Positions 16,982 through 26,027 of a stretch of 41,859 nt of DNA are shown piece by piece (within the stretch, counting starts at the first letter, position 1; each line of letters starts with the position of its first letter). This stretch comes from Pleurocapsa sp. MO_226.B13 (lineage in GTDB: Bacteria; Cyanobacteriota; Cyanobacteriia; Cyanobacteriales; Xenococcaceae). The notes below the pieces were generated by a model. It saw only the letters and a list, made by a program, of their open reading frames with translations. It searched no databases and had not been told where the DNA came from. Both the position numbers and the translations under genes were made by a program. The DNA is taken from contig JASJEI010000043.1 in the NCBI GenBank assembly GCA_030064795.1, forward strand, positions 1-41,859. The letters are read 5' to 3'.

Positions 16982-17142
16982 GATAGGGGGGCGTTGCTGA
17001 ATGTGTAATGATAAAGCTTTATTTCACTTCCTCATCCGCAAATAATAATTTCTTAAAAGCTAAAAGCTGATAGCTAACAGCTAATAGCTACGAACAGTAT
17101 TATTTTGTACGTCATTACTTAAATCAGCAACGCCGATAGGGG
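16982..17142. mobile_element. 145-bp MITE with 8-bp target-site duplication
   Basis: Terminal inverted repeats GGCGTTGCTGA (16990-17000) and TCAGCAACGCC (17124-17134) are perfect for 11 bp and extend to about 21 bp with one indel (both ends continue to GTAATGA). The element is flanked by identical octamers GATAGGGG at 16982-16989 and 17135-17142. The interior holds repeated AGCTAAAAGCTGATAGCTA-like text and no gene. It is a non-autonomous derivative of a DDE transposon; 8-bp duplications would suit ISAs1-like or IS256-like families, but no family is proven. Confidence 0.85.
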
Positions 17143-17326
17143 AGATGGGGAAGCAGAGGAAGTACAACTAATACCAATTATTTAAAAACAACAAATTGAG
17201 TAACCAAAAAATTGCGATCGCAGTTTTATAAATCAAAAGTAGAACTGCATAAAAAAACAGACTGTTCATAACTATTAGATGTAAGCAAAACACACACTAA
17301 ACCCTATACTTACACCTTCTAAAAAC
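17143..17326. other. Upstream region of the DUF3747 gene
   Basis: AT-rich, one HIP1 site (about 17215), no gene seen. No convincing promoter pair was identified. Confidence 0.5.
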
Positions 17327-17869
17327 ATGAAACTTTCTGGAGTATTAAAATTAACTTTTATTGCTAAGATTATCGCTGCTAGTCTAATCGCCGTACCTTC
17401 AGTCAATGCCAATACATTTGATGAAAAAGAAATTGCTCAAGAGCAAGTAATTGCGATCGCTGCTCCCTATCGTCATGGTTATAATTTAGTAGTAATCGAG
17501 CAAATACCAGGTAAAAATAAATGTTGGGCAGAACAAGGTATTAATCCCGTTCAAGTTGAACCTCTATTAATAAATTTTGACTTCACGGGTCATTGTCGCC
17601 GAGCAACTGATAGCAATGGTTATTCTATTAGAATTGGCGGTGAAGAGAAAGGTTCGGATTATCTTCTCAAAATAGTCGAACAAGGCAACGAACTAGTTTT
17701 AATCGCCACTCAAAGAGACCCCAACCAAGCACCAATTACTATCGGTAGAAGTCGCGGTAAAAGCGAGGGATTCACTAAAATCTTTTTAAATCCTGGCTGG
17801 CGTTTCACCAAACGCTCTTATCAAGGCAAAGAACTATCCCATTTTTACTTTAGTGAGAATGTCAACTAA
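17327..17869 (+). CDS. DUF3747 domain-containing exported protein
   Basis: 180 aa with a signal peptide (MKLSGVLKLTFIAKIIAASL, cleavage near VNA-NTF). The mature part matches the cyanobacterial DUF3747 pattern: FDEKEIAQEQVIAIAAPYR, NLVVIEQIPGKNKCWAE, LLINFDFTGHCRRATDSNGY and the closing NPGWRFTKRSYQGKELSHFY. Two cysteines (CWAE and GHC) could form a disulfide in the periplasm. Function unknown. The MITE lies in its upstream region and could affect its expression. Confidence 0.88.
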   Translation: MKLSGVLKLTFIAKIIAASLIAVPSVNANTFDEKEIAQEQVIAIAAPYRHGYNLVVIEQIPGKNKCWAEQGINPVQVEPLLINFDFTGHCRRATDSNGYSIRIGGEEKGSDYLLKIVEQGNELVLIATQRDPNQAPITIGRSRGKSEGFTKIFLNPGWRFTKRSYQGKELSHFYFSENVN

Positions 17870-17882
17870 AAAGACAAGCGAT

Positions 17883-17898
17883 GCCTAGAACGCTAGGC
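17883..17898. repeat. Small hairpin between convergent genes
   Basis: GCCTAG/CTAGGC perfect 6-bp stem with a 4-base loop between the DUF3747 gene and ndhF. A T-run appears only about 9 bases later, so a terminator role is weak. Confidence 0.4.
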
Positions 17899-17961
17899 GA
17901 TCGCGATTTTAATTTAAGCTAAGAAAAAAAACGATCGCCAAAAAATTAATTTATACCTAAA

Positions 17962-19989
17962 TCAAGTCAAACTAAACACCAAGACAAATCCCAAAACTGC
18001 TGCAAAGACAATTAGGGCATAAAATTGGGCGCGACCGTTTTCTAGATATTTCAATCCTTCTCCACTCAAGACTGCTGCCAAACCAGTTAGGTTAACTGCA
18101 CCGTCTACTACGCGGTAGTCAACTTCCATGATCTGTCTGGCCAGACGACGACAACCGATGACAAAGACATTGTTGTAAAGTTCGTCGATATACCACTTGT
18201 TGAGAGATAAGCCGTAGAGAGCGGGAAATTTCTTAGCAATGCTACTAGGCTCGATTATCTTGAGTCGATACATTAATGTTGCCACGATAATACCCGTTAC
18301 GGCGATCGCTACCGATAACCCCGCCATAACTAGAAATTCATTCCAATCAAAAGCGTGTTCTGCTGCTTCGGTAACTATTTCTCCTGGTGCGTGGATAAAC
18401 TCTTCAAAATAGTTTTCCCAAGGACGACCGATCAAACCGATACCAATCGAAGGAACGGCTAAAACTAGCAGTGGTAAAGCCATGGTTAGAGGAGATTCAT
18501 GGGGATATTCACTATGACCGTGAGTATCACCTTCTTCTACATCCATTGCTCCAGGCCCAAAAGCAAGTCCAGCATCACCAATTAACTGTTGCTTAATTCC
18601 TACATCGTTACCGCGAAACTCACCTTCAAAGGTCATAAAATACATACGGAACATATAAAATGCGGTTAAGCCAGCAGTCGCCCAACCGACAAACCAGAGG
18701 GCGGGGTTTGCTGTCATCGCTTGTCCGAGAATTTCATCTTTCGACCAGAAACCAGCAAAAGGCGGAATTCCACAAATTGCCAAATTACCGATAAAGAAAG
18801 TACCAGCAGTAATGGGCATATATTTTCTCAAACCACCCATCAAGCGCATATCTTGAGCGAGAACGGGATTGTGTCCTACTACGGCTTCCATACCGTGAAT
18901 TACCGAACCAGAACAAAGGAACAGCATTGCTTTAAAATAAGCGTGGGTCATTAGGTGGAATAAACCCGCACTGTACGAACCAATACCCATAGCCATGACC
19001 ATATAGCCTAGTTGGGACATTGTAGAATATGCCAGACCTTTTTTAAGGTCATTTTGAGTTAGGGCGATAGTTGCACCCAAGAAAGCAGTAAAGGCACCAG
19101 TCCAGGCAATGACTGTCATTGCCAAAGGTATATCTTCAAATACGGGATACATCCGCGCAATCAAAAATACTCCAGCAGCAACCATAGTCGCAGCATGAAT
19201 TAATGCTGAGATAGGAGTGGGGCCTTCCATCGCGTCTGGTAGCCACACATGAAGGGGAAATTGAGCCGATTTTGCTACTGGCCCTAAAAAGACCAAGATA
19301 GCAAATAAAGTAGCTAAAAAAGCACTTAGAGAGCCATTGGAGACTAATGCGCTCAGACGTTCGCCCATTACACCAAATTCAAAGCTACCTGTTGCCCAAT
19401 ATAGCCCTAGCATTCCTAACAACAAACCAAAGTCACCAACGCGGTTAGTGACAAAAGCTTTTTGACAAGCATCGGCTGCGGGTTTGCGATCGTACCAAAA
19501 ACCAATGAGAAGATAGGAACACATCCCCACCAATTCCCAAAAGATATAGATCTGTACTAAGTTAGGACTAATTACTAATCCCAACATAGAAGAACTAAAG
19601 ATACTCAAGTAGGCGTAAAAACGAACATACCCAGGGTCGTGAGCCATGTAGCCATCGGTATAAATCATCACCAAGAAAGCTACGGTAGTGACGATCGCTA
19701 GCATCACGGCACTGAGATGATCGATAGTATAACCCACCGTCAGTTTGAAATCTCCTGCCGAAGCCCACTCAATCGAGCGAGTAACTGCTTCGTGTCCGTG
19801 AATTTGACTCCACAAAATTGCAAAAGACATCACCATTGCTGCGCCAATGATGGAAACGATAAAGACAGCAACTATCTGACGTAGATTGTTGGTTGCCTTA
19901 TTAAGAGAAATTAGACCAATTCCCACCACCATCGCCCCCAATAGAGGCAAGAAGGGAATAAGCCAAGCATACTGATAGAGCGGTTCCAT
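17962..19989 (-). CDS. ndhF: NAD(P)H-quinone oxidoreductase subunit 5 (NdhF1 type)
   Basis: 675 aa thylakoid membrane subunit of the NDH-1 complex, used in respiration and cyclic electron flow and involved in proton pumping. Antiporter-like features are visible: FWELVGMCSYLLIGFWYDR with the conserved Glu of the pumping channel, GPVAKSAQFPLHVWLPDAME with the key Lys, and LKKGLAYSTMSQLGYM. The long C-terminal part, including KKFPALYGLSLNKWYIDELY and a final TM helix, is characteristic of NdhF1 in NDH-1L rather than the shorter NdhF3/NdhF4 of CO2-uptake complexes. ndhD, often adjacent in cyanobacteria, is not next to it here. Confidence 0.95.
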   Translation of the reverse strand: MEPLYQYAWLIPFLPLLGAMVVGIGLISLNKATNNLRQIVAVFIVSIIGAAMVMSFAILWSQIHGHEAVTRSIEWASAGDFKLTVGYTIDHLSAVMLAIVTTVAFLVMIYTDGYMAHDPGYVRFYAYLSIFSSSMLGLVISPNLVQIYIFWELVGMCSYLLIGFWYDRKPAADACQKAFVTNRVGDFGLLLGMLGLYWATGSFEFGVMGERLSALVSNGSLSAFLATLFAILVFLGPVAKSAQFPLHVWLPDAMEGPTPISALIHAATMVAAGVFLIARMYPVFEDIPLAMTVIAWTGAFTAFLGATIALTQNDLKKGLAYSTMSQLGYMVMAMGIGSYSAGLFHLMTHAYFKAMLFLCSGSVIHGMEAVVGHNPVLAQDMRLMGGLRKYMPITAGTFFIGNLAICGIPPFAGFWSKDEILGQAMTANPALWFVGWATAGLTAFYMFRMYFMTFEGEFRGNDVGIKQQLIGDAGLAFGPGAMDVEEGDTHGHSEYPHESPLTMALPLLVLAVPSIGIGLIGRPWENYFEEFIHAPGEIVTEAAEHAFDWNEFLVMAGLSVAIAVTGIIVATLMYRLKIIEPSSIAKKFPALYGLSLNKWYIDELYNNVFVIGCRRLARQIMEVDYRVVDGAVNLTGLAAVLSGEGLKYLENGRAQFYALIVFAAVLGFVLVFSLT

Positions 19990-20120
19990 GTTTATATCTA
20001 ACTATATAGATTGCTTAACTACTTTGATGATTAACGCTAATCATTGTGACATACACGATTCCTTAAGGATCTGTTTAGAGATTGTTTTTCTCTTCACTTA
20101 TCTTAATAAAGAAATGTGCT

Positions 20121-21857
20121 TTACTCTTGTTTAAGAATACATTTACTTGAAAGAACAGTGTATTTAGTATCTTGAAATAGATTACAGCTAGTTGGTAAAA
20201 GAGCGATCGCACTTAACTCGCCCCGTTTTAGATTTTCAATTGCTGCTTGGGTGACGGGTTGATGATCTCTTAGCCAACGATTTTCTTCTAAATATTCTGG
20301 AGTAAAACTGGATCTGTCTACTAGCCAAAAATCAACTCCATAGCGGTGAATAAAGTCTTTGACAATCTTTAAATCTGTAGTGTATTGAGCCTCAATTAGA
20401 TCGACGACACGCTGACGAAAAGGTTGATAATAACCCATGTGGTAGGGAATGGCATATTCTCTGGCAACTAATACCGAGCGTTGGGTAAGGCTTGGGATTA
20501 GATCGGCTTCCTCAGTTAAGGAGGCAATTACAATATCCTTGGGTTGCTGTTGCAAGAACTGATATAGTTCGGGGTGTTGTCCTCTTTGATAACCAGTATT
20601 GATAAAGTTATTGCGGGTGGCTGGATAACCCACTAATGTCGTACAAAATACTATTAAAATGCTCAGCGCAATTAGCGGTCGAACTTTACTCTGAACTTTA
20701 CTGGCGATCGCCCAACGCCAAACAGCTTCTAAAATTAACATTAAGCTGATACTTGCTGCCAAAATTATCGTTACCTTAAGACTTCGAGCAGTATAGCGAC
20801 TGGGAAGGTATAGCTTAAATAATAAGGCGTGAGCAGCGAAAAATAATCCAAAAGAGACAATCAATAAATCCCTCAGATAAGAAATTCTCGGATTAATCTT
20901 GGAGATGAGAGTGAACTTTTGGGGAAACTTCAATAATATAGGCAACAACAAACCCCCGTAGGCTAGTTGTGGCACTAAGGCAGAAGGTAGCTTAATTCCC
21001 GTCCGACTGGCATTAAACCAAAACCGCCAAGGATCGCGATCGTGGAAAAAACCAGCCCTACCTCCCGCGATAAACTCTGGTAAACTCCGAGCTTGTTCTA
21101 GGGTGGTAGTAGGGCCATATTCAGAGGCAGCTAACACGTAAGGCAAAAGCACTACAAAAGCTACTCCTAAACTAATACAGCTAAAAAGAATCACCTGCTT
21201 ATCCCTGCACAGACGAGGGATGTAACCATCAATACGCCATAATTGCCAAAACAAAACTCCCCCACAGATCAGCACCAGAGAAGGATAAAACCAAGACATC
21301 AGTACGAGCGTCAGACAAACTCCCAAAAGCGATCGCCTTAACCAATAATAAAGAAATATAAAAAACAACGGATAGACAAAATCTCTTGCCGTACCCGATA
21401 TTAGTCCTGCCTGGGACCAGATATTTTGATTAAATATTAATGTTGCCGTAAACGCGCCAAAAGGAAGGGGTAAAAGCGACAAACTGACAGCAAAACAATA
21501 AACTGTCATCACTATGCCAAGCATTCCTGGAACAAACTTATTAAATACCAAGGGATCGATGCCCACAGTTGCAGCGATACGATAAAAATTTTTATATCCC
21601 CAGGGTGCGATCGACTGGTAATAATTAGCAATCAAATCGTTAGGAAAGAGTTCTGGATCTAAAAACCGCCTCATCCAGAAGACGTGCTGTCTGGCATCAT
21701 CCTGAACCAGATAGTCACCATCAAAAGCCTTTCGGAGGGCGATTAGGCTATAAACTAGGCTAAAAATCAAGCCCAAACTCAGCCAAAAGAGCGATCGCCT
21801 AGTGTATATTTTAGTTTCAGTAGCAAATAGAAATTCGTATATTTTAGCGATCGACAT
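20121..21857 (-). CDS. GT-C-like multi-spanning membrane protein
   Basis: 578 aa with about ten or more TM segments and a soluble C-terminal domain (from about 430). After the first TM segment comes an acidic loop, VQDDARQHVFWMRRFLDPEL, which resembles the DD/DxD loop of GT-C glycosyltransferases that use lipid-linked sugars. The C-terminal part (PKDIVIASLTEEADLIPSL, VLVAREYAIPYHMGYY) matches the soluble end seen in cyanobacterial proteins of this type. The gene is divergent from a DPM1-like glycosyltransferase that could supply the polyprenyl-phosphate sugar. Substrate unknown; class is inference from topology and loop. Confidence 0.65.
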   Translation of the reverse strand: MSIAKIYEFLFATETKIYTRRSLFWLSLGLIFSLVYSLIALRKAFDGDYLVQDDARQHVFWMRRFLDPELFPNDLIANYYQSIAPWGYKNFYRIAATVGIDPLVFNKFVPGMLGIVMTVYCFAVSLSLLPLPFGAFTATLIFNQNIWSQAGLISGTARDFVYPLFFIFLYYWLRRSLLGVCLTLVLMSWFYPSLVLICGGVLFWQLWRIDGYIPRLCRDKQVILFSCISLGVAFVVLLPYVLAASEYGPTTTLEQARSLPEFIAGGRAGFFHDRDPWRFWFNASRTGIKLPSALVPQLAYGGLLLPILLKFPQKFTLISKINPRISYLRDLLIVSFGLFFAAHALLFKLYLPSRYTARSLKVTIILAASISLMLILEAVWRWAIASKVQSKVRPLIALSILIVFCTTLVGYPATRNNFINTGYQRGQHPELYQFLQQQPKDIVIASLTEEADLIPSLTQRSVLVAREYAIPYHMGYYQPFRQRVVDLIEAQYTTDLKIVKDFIHRYGVDFWLVDRSSFTPEYLEENRWLRDHQPVTQAAIENLKRGELSAIALLPTSCNLFQDTKYTVLSSKCILKQE

Positions 21858-21946
21858 TCTAAGATAAGTAGGTTCAACATCGTCGAAAATAATAACTTTT
21901 TTCTACCTCGATTTGATATCCTGCTAGTCTCTATCTAGTACAAGCA

Positions 21947-22825
21947 ATGCACCCAGAATCTAATCCCGCTTTTTCTATTGTTATCCCTGTATACAACGAG
22001 GAGAAAAGTATTGCAGCTACAGTGGATCATCTGCATCTCACACTACAGCCCAATAACTATCAATATGAAATCATCGTGGTTAATGATGGTTCGATAGACT
22101 CTACATCCCAAGTGCTATCTTCTCTGACTGGTATTATCGCGATCGAACATAACCGAAATCGAGGTTATGGTGCTGCACTCAAAACTGGTATCAGACAGGC
22201 TCAATATCCTCTAGTTGTCATTACTGATGCTGACGGCACATATCCCAACGAAAGAATTCCCGATTTAATTAAACTAGCTAACCGCGCTGATATGGTGGTA
22301 GGGGCGAGAATTGGTAAAAACGTCACCTATTCCAATCTGCGTAAAATTCCCAAGTGGTTTTTAGTGCGTTTTGCTCAATGGGTAACTAAAACCAAAATCC
22401 CCGACTTAAATAGTGGCTTGCGGGTATTTCATCGCGATATTTTAGTCAGATTTATCCCCGTTTTACCCAATACCTTCAGCTTTACTACCACCATTACCAT
22501 TGCCATGCTAACTAATAACTATATCGTTCACTACGAACCGATTGATTATTTTCATCGCGTTGGTAAAAGCAAAATTAAACCAATTAGAGATACCTTACGT
22601 TTTGTGCAATTAATTCTCCGCATGGGCGTATATTTTGCTCCCTTGAGAATCTTTTTACCAGTAGCAGGACTATTTTCCATCGGCTGCTTAATATCTCTCT
22701 GCAACGATTTATTTATCGAGCAAGATCTAACCGAATCTACTCTAATTCTATTTGTGGCTGCAATTCAATTTGGAATGTTTGCTTTACTTGCTGACATGAT
22801 CGACAGAAGAAGTAGTCGATTTTAG
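21947..22825 (+). CDS. Glycosyltransferase family 2, polyprenyl-phosphate sugar transferase type
   Basis: 292 aa. N-terminal GT-A domain with FSIVIPVYNEEKSIAATV, EIIVVNDGSIDST, the nucleotide-binding GYGAALKTGIRQA and the metal-binding TDADGTYP (DAD motif). Two TM segments lie at the C-terminus (about 228-285). This layout is that of dolichol/polyprenol-phosphate mannosyl- or glucosyltransferases, which put a sugar on a lipid carrier for use by GT-C enzymes. Divergent from such a candidate (20121-21857), with 89 bases between them. Sugar identity unknown. Confidence 0.88.
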   Translation: MHPESNPAFSIVIPVYNEEKSIAATVDHLHLTLQPNNYQYEIIVVNDGSIDSTSQVLSSLTGIIAIEHNRNRGYGAALKTGIRQAQYPLVVITDADGTYPNERIPDLIKLANRADMVVGARIGKNVTYSNLRKIPKWFLVRFAQWVTKTKIPDLNSGLRVFHRDILVRFIPVLPNTFSFTTTITIAMLTNNYIVHYEPIDYFHRVGKSKIKPIRDTLRFVQLILRMGVYFAPLRIFLPVAGLFSIGCLISLCNDLFIEQDLTESTLILFVAAIQFGMFALLADMIDRRSSRF

Positions 22826-22841
22826 TTCGGAGTCTGAAATT

Positions 22842-22920
22842 TGTAGAGACGTAGCATGCGATGCGGTTGCGCAAGCAAGTCGTTAGACGAGCGCGAGTCC
22901 TTTAGGGCTACGTCTCTACA
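22842..22920. repeat. Dispersed palindromic repeat, long form
   Basis: Perfect 14-bp inverted repeat TGTAGAGACGTAGC (22842-22855) and GCTACGTCTCTACA (22907-22920) around a 51-base core. The core contains GATGCGGTTGCGCAAG and GAGTCCTTTAGGG. A shorter relative with the same words lies at 28021-28060. Probable small mobile repeat; no clear target duplication seen. Confidence 0.8.
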
Positions 22921-22957
22921 GATCGAAATGGCTTGCTACTAATGCCCACCAAAAGCT

Positions 22958-23125
22958 TTAATCGTTACACTTATCTGACTCGATATAACCTTTGCCTTCA
23001 CAAAAAGAGCAGGTTTCGCTGCGCTGCACATCTCCCGCACAATCTCGAATCTCGATATAGCCTTTTCCCTCACACTGATAACAAGATTTTTGCTCGCTCT
23101 TTTTTGGAGACTTCTCTATTTCCAT
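22958..23125 (-). CDS. Small CxxCxGxG zinc-finger protein (DnaJ-type zinc-binding motif)
   Basis: 55 aa, on the strand opposite a spurious longer frame. It reads MEIEKSPKKSEQKS, then CYQCEGKGYIE and, 20 residues on, CSFCEGKGYIE. These are two CxxCxGxG modules as in the zinc domain of DnaJ, enough to bind one zinc ion with four cysteines. No J domain. It begins 32 bases after the ribE stop on the same strand and is probably co-transcribed with it. Similar tiny proteins occur in cyanobacteria without a known role; a chaperone-like or metal-storage function would be a guess. Confidence 0.8.
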   Translation of the reverse strand: MEIEKSPKKSEQKSCYQCEGKGYIEIRDCAGDVQRSETCSFCEGKGYIESDKCND

Positions 23126-23157
23126 GCTTCTGTTGATTGTTAATTGTCCATTGTCCC

Positions 23158-23847
23158 TTACCCATAACCGTGTTCGGCAAGAAAAGACAAACTAATTTCC
23201 TCTGGTTGCTGATGATTCGGCAGACGATGTGAGATTAAGCGATCGACGTATTTACCCAAAATATCACTTTCTAAATTCACTAAATTTCCTGCTTGCAGAG
23301 AACTTAAATTGGTTTCGGCATAGGTATGAGGAATCACCGCTGCGGTAAACCAACTACCATCAGGAGCGCGATCGGCAATAGTTAAACTAATTCCATTAAC
23401 TGCAATGCTACCTTTAGATACCAGATAACGACCTATCCGATCTTGCCACTGTTCCTCCATCCCTGTTGGCATTCCAAAACGCATTTCCCAAGATGTAGCC
23501 GTAGATACCGCTTCCACCAAACAGCCAATACCGTCGATATGTCCTGTAACAAAGTGTCCGCCAATTTTACTACCCATCCGTAAGGAAGTTTCCAGGTTGA
23601 CATATTTAGCAGCACGAGCGCGATCGCCCAAAGTAGTTCTTGCTAAAGTTTCGGGAGAAGCAGTAGCAATAAAACCCCGCTCCAAAATAGTTTCCACCGT
23701 CAGACATACCCCATCCACGGCCACGCTATCTCCAATTGCCAAATCGGACACCATCGCACTGTAATTGTCCTCAATGATTGAAATCTCAAAAGCATCCTGT
23801 CCATAACTTTCAATCGATCCCAAAGACTGTACCAAACCTGTAAACAT
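23158..23847 (-). CDS. ribE: Riboflavin synthase
   Basis: 229 aa alpha-subunit enzyme that dismutates two 6,7-dimethyl-8-ribityllumazine molecules to riboflavin. The canonical N-terminus MFTGLV fixes the start at 23847; the frame stays open upstream to 23997, but that extension does not match the family. Two homologous barrels are visible: GDSVAVDGVCLTVE and MGSKIGGHFVTGHIDG in the first, and KGSIAVNGISLTIAD and LESDILGKYVDRL in the second. Length is normal. A 55-aa zinc-motif gene follows directly downstream. Confidence 0.95.
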   Translation of the reverse strand: MFTGLVQSLGSIESYGQDAFEISIIEDNYSAMVSDLAIGDSVAVDGVCLTVETILERGFIATASPETLARTTLGDRARAAKYVNLETSLRMGSKIGGHFVTGHIDGIGCLVEAVSTATSWEMRFGMPTGMEEQWQDRIGRYLVSKGSIAVNGISLTIADRAPDGSWFTAAVIPHTYAETNLSSLQAGNLVNLESDILGKYVDRLISHRLPNHQQPEEISLSFLAEHGYG

Positions 23848-24106
23848 TATCGTAAATTCTGTAACTTTAAATAACTTAACTATTATTTTTTCTTGAACAC
23901 TACAGGCAACAGAAAAAAACTGAGGCATACTGTGGTTAAGAGTAACATTTAGAACACCCAGTTCTAGTTTTTCAGCCATAAGTTGGTTGCAAGACACCTA
24001 AAACCTATTTAAATTTAAGGGGTAGATACATTATAGATTCTGTTATCTAGTGCTATCTATTGCTCCTAAACTCCTGCTAATTTTAACTACTCCAGAGGCT
24101 AAATCC

Positions 24107-24607
24107 ATGATTGAAATGAACGTTGCGGGCATTGTCTTAAATGCTGCTAGTCGCAGTCCAATGATTTTACTAAAAGATAGTTCAGAGCGTAGAGCGTTAC
24201 CAATTTTTATTGGACAAGATCAAGCTGATGCGATCGTCAAAGCTCTCGAAGGACATCGCCCATCCCGTCCCCTGACTCATGATTTAGTTGCTAATATCTT
24301 TGATGAGTGCGATCTTAATCTAGAAAAAGTTATTATTCATTCTCTCAGTGATGATATCTTTTATGCGGTACTATGTGTCGAAGTTCATGGAGTCAAAAAA
24401 GAAATCGATTGTCGTCCCAGCGATGCTGTGGCGATCGCTTTACGTACTAATAGCCCAATTTGGGTATTAGAAGAAGTAATTGCCGATGCTTCTATTCCCG
24501 TAGATCGCGATGCCGATGATGCAGAAAGAAGGGCTTTCAAAGAGTTTGTCTCTAGTCTGAGTCCAGAAGAGTTGATTAAAAGAGGCGGTTACAAAGAACA
24601 ACACTAG
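24107..24607 (+). CDS. Bifunctional nuclease family protein (DUF151/BFN)
   Basis: 166 aa from the ATG at 24107, which has AGAGG eight bases upstream; the frame is open back to a GTG at 24050, but that extension lacks a ribosome-binding site. The BFN domain is complete: NAASRSPMILLKDSSERRAL, PIFIGQDQADAIVKALEG, RPLTHDLVANIFDECD and EIDCRPSDAVAIALRTNSPI. The C-terminal tail (EEVIADASIPVDRDADD) is typical of cyanobacterial members. The plant relative has RNase and DNase activity; activity here is inferred from the family. Confidence 0.9.
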   Translation: MIEMNVAGIVLNAASRSPMILLKDSSERRALPIFIGQDQADAIVKALEGHRPSRPLTHDLVANIFDECDLNLEKVIIHSLSDDIFYAVLCVEVHGVKKEIDCRPSDAVAIALRTNSPIWVLEEVIADASIPVDRDADDAERRAFKEFVSSLSPEELIKRGGYKEQH

Positions 24608-24656
24608 TTTAAGAAGGAACGAAGAACGAGGAGGAGAAAAGTAAGGAATAAGTTTG

Positions 24657-25790
24657 ATGCAAACTAGACGGTTTGGCAAAACCAATCTTAATTTATCTGT
24701 GTTTTCTTTGGGGACAATGCGTTGTTTGGCTTCTCCCCAAACCAGCCGTCAAACTATCCAAAAGGCAATTTCTTTAGGTATAAATCATATAGAAACTGCT
24801 AGAGCTTATGGTCAAAGTGAAAACTACTTAGGTCAAGCATTGCAAGATCTCGCTGTTCCCCGTCAGCAGATCTACATCACTACTAAGTTGTCTCCAAGCC
24901 GAGATCGAGAGGAAATGAGCGGGTGGATCGATGAGTCTTTAGCTACCCTACAGGTAGACTACATTGATTTTCTGGCAATTCACGGCATCAACACTTGGAA
25001 ACATCTTCAATGGGTAACTCAGCCTGATGGTTGTTTGACCGCAATCCAAACTGCAATTAACCAAGGAAAAATTAGACATTTAGGCTTTTCGACTCATGGC
25101 AGCCTAGACTTAATTTTGGCAGCGATTGATACAGATTTATTTGAATTTGTCAACCTCCATTACTACTATTTCTGGCAACGCAACCAAAGTGCGATCGCCC
25201 TAGCGTCAGCAAAAGATATGGGTGTCTTTATTATTTCTCCTGCTGATAAGGGAGGAAAACTCTACACTCCCCCTCAAAAACTCCAAGAATTATGCGCTCC
25301 TTTTAGTCCTCTAGAATTAAACTATCGGTTTCTCTTGAGCGATCGCCGCATTACCACTCTTAGCATCGGTGCAGCTACACCAGAAGAATTAATTACTCCC
25401 TTAGAAGTAGCGACTAAAGACTGTGGCACTCTTTCCCAGTCAGAAAAGACAGTATTTGAGCGGTTAGAAAAACAATTAGAAACTAGTTTGGCTAGCGGTC
25501 TGTGTCGTCAGTGCGATCGATGTCTCCCTTGTCCAGAAGAAGTTAATATTCCCGAAATTCTCAGGCTGCGTAATTTGACCGTTGCCTACGAAATGCAAGA
25601 TTATGGGCAATATCGCTATGGAATGCTAGAAAATGCAGGGCATTGGTTTCCTGGCAATAAAGGAAATAAATGTAGCGACTGTGGCGACTGTCTGCCACGC
25701 TGTCCAGAAAAATTACCTATCCCTACTCTACTCCAAGATGCCCATCAACGTCTTAAAGGTAAGGAACGTCGGCGTTTGTGGTCTGAATAA
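24657..25790 (+). CDS. Aldo/keto reductase with C-terminal 4Fe-4S domain
   Basis: 377 aa from the ATG at 24657 (AAGGAA eight bases upstream; a TTG directly before it is less likely). TIM-barrel aldo/keto reductase with Tyr51 in YGQSE, Lys77 in TTKLSP and His109 in AIHG. The usual catalytic Asp is Glu46 in HIETARAYG, a known variant in this subgroup. A C-terminal ferredoxin-like part has CRQCDRCLPCPEEVNIP and CSDCGDCLPRCPEKLPIP, suggesting two iron-sulfur clusters; the first has one residue fewer before the last Cys. Substrate unknown. Lies 49 bases after the BFN gene and may be in one operon. Confidence 0.92.
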   Translation: MQTRRFGKTNLNLSVFSLGTMRCLASPQTSRQTIQKAISLGINHIETARAYGQSENYLGQALQDLAVPRQQIYITTKLSPSRDREEMSGWIDESLATLQVDYIDFLAIHGINTWKHLQWVTQPDGCLTAIQTAINQGKIRHLGFSTHGSLDLILAAIDTDLFEFVNLHYYYFWQRNQSAIALASAKDMGVFIISPADKGGKLYTPPQKLQELCAPFSPLELNYRFLLSDRRITTLSIGAATPEELITPLEVATKDCGTLSQSEKTVFERLEKQLETSLASGLCRQCDRCLPCPEEVNIPEILRLRNLTVAYEMQDYGQYRYGMLENAGHWFPGNKGNKCSDCGDCLPRCPEKLPIPTLLQDAHQRLKGKERRRLWSE

Positions 25791-25823
25791 TCAATATTAA
25801 GTATTAAATATAAGCAGTTAAAT

Positions 25824-26027
25824 TCAAGAAATCTTTTTAGAAGCCAATAACTCCCTAGATTCTTGTCTAACTGTCCCAATCATAGCTGCTTGTTGAAGAA
25901 AGATAAAAGCTTCCAAATCTTCTAATTCATATTTGTTTTGGAGCATTTTTCTCAGTTTCTCTTCGGCTTCCAATGTTAAATATCCTGTTGCCATAGCCCG
26001 ATCGACTAATTCCCGAATTGATTTCAT
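25824..26027 (-). CDS. Small conserved hypothetical protein
   Basis: 67 aa, soluble and helical. Opens MKSIRELVDRAMATGYLTLE, and continues EAEEKLRKMLQNKYELEDL, then a QQAAMIGTVRQESRELL stretch. I believe this pattern recurs in cyanobacteria as a short uncharacterised protein, but no function is known. Convergent with the aldo/keto reductase. Codon pattern and lack of overlap support it as real. Confidence 0.7.
   Translation of the reverse strand: MKSIRELVDRAMATGYLTLEAEEKLRKMLQNKYELEDLEAFIFLQQAAMIGTVRQESRELLASKKIS

Noticed and set aside
22933..23136. 67-codon plus-strand frame
   Set aside because: It is antisense to the 55-aa double CxxCxGxG gene, whose motifs make the minus strand the real one.
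23848..23997. Extension of ribE upstream of MFTGLV
   Set aside because: MFTGLV is the conserved N-terminus of riboflavin synthase; the extra 50 residues do not resemble the family.
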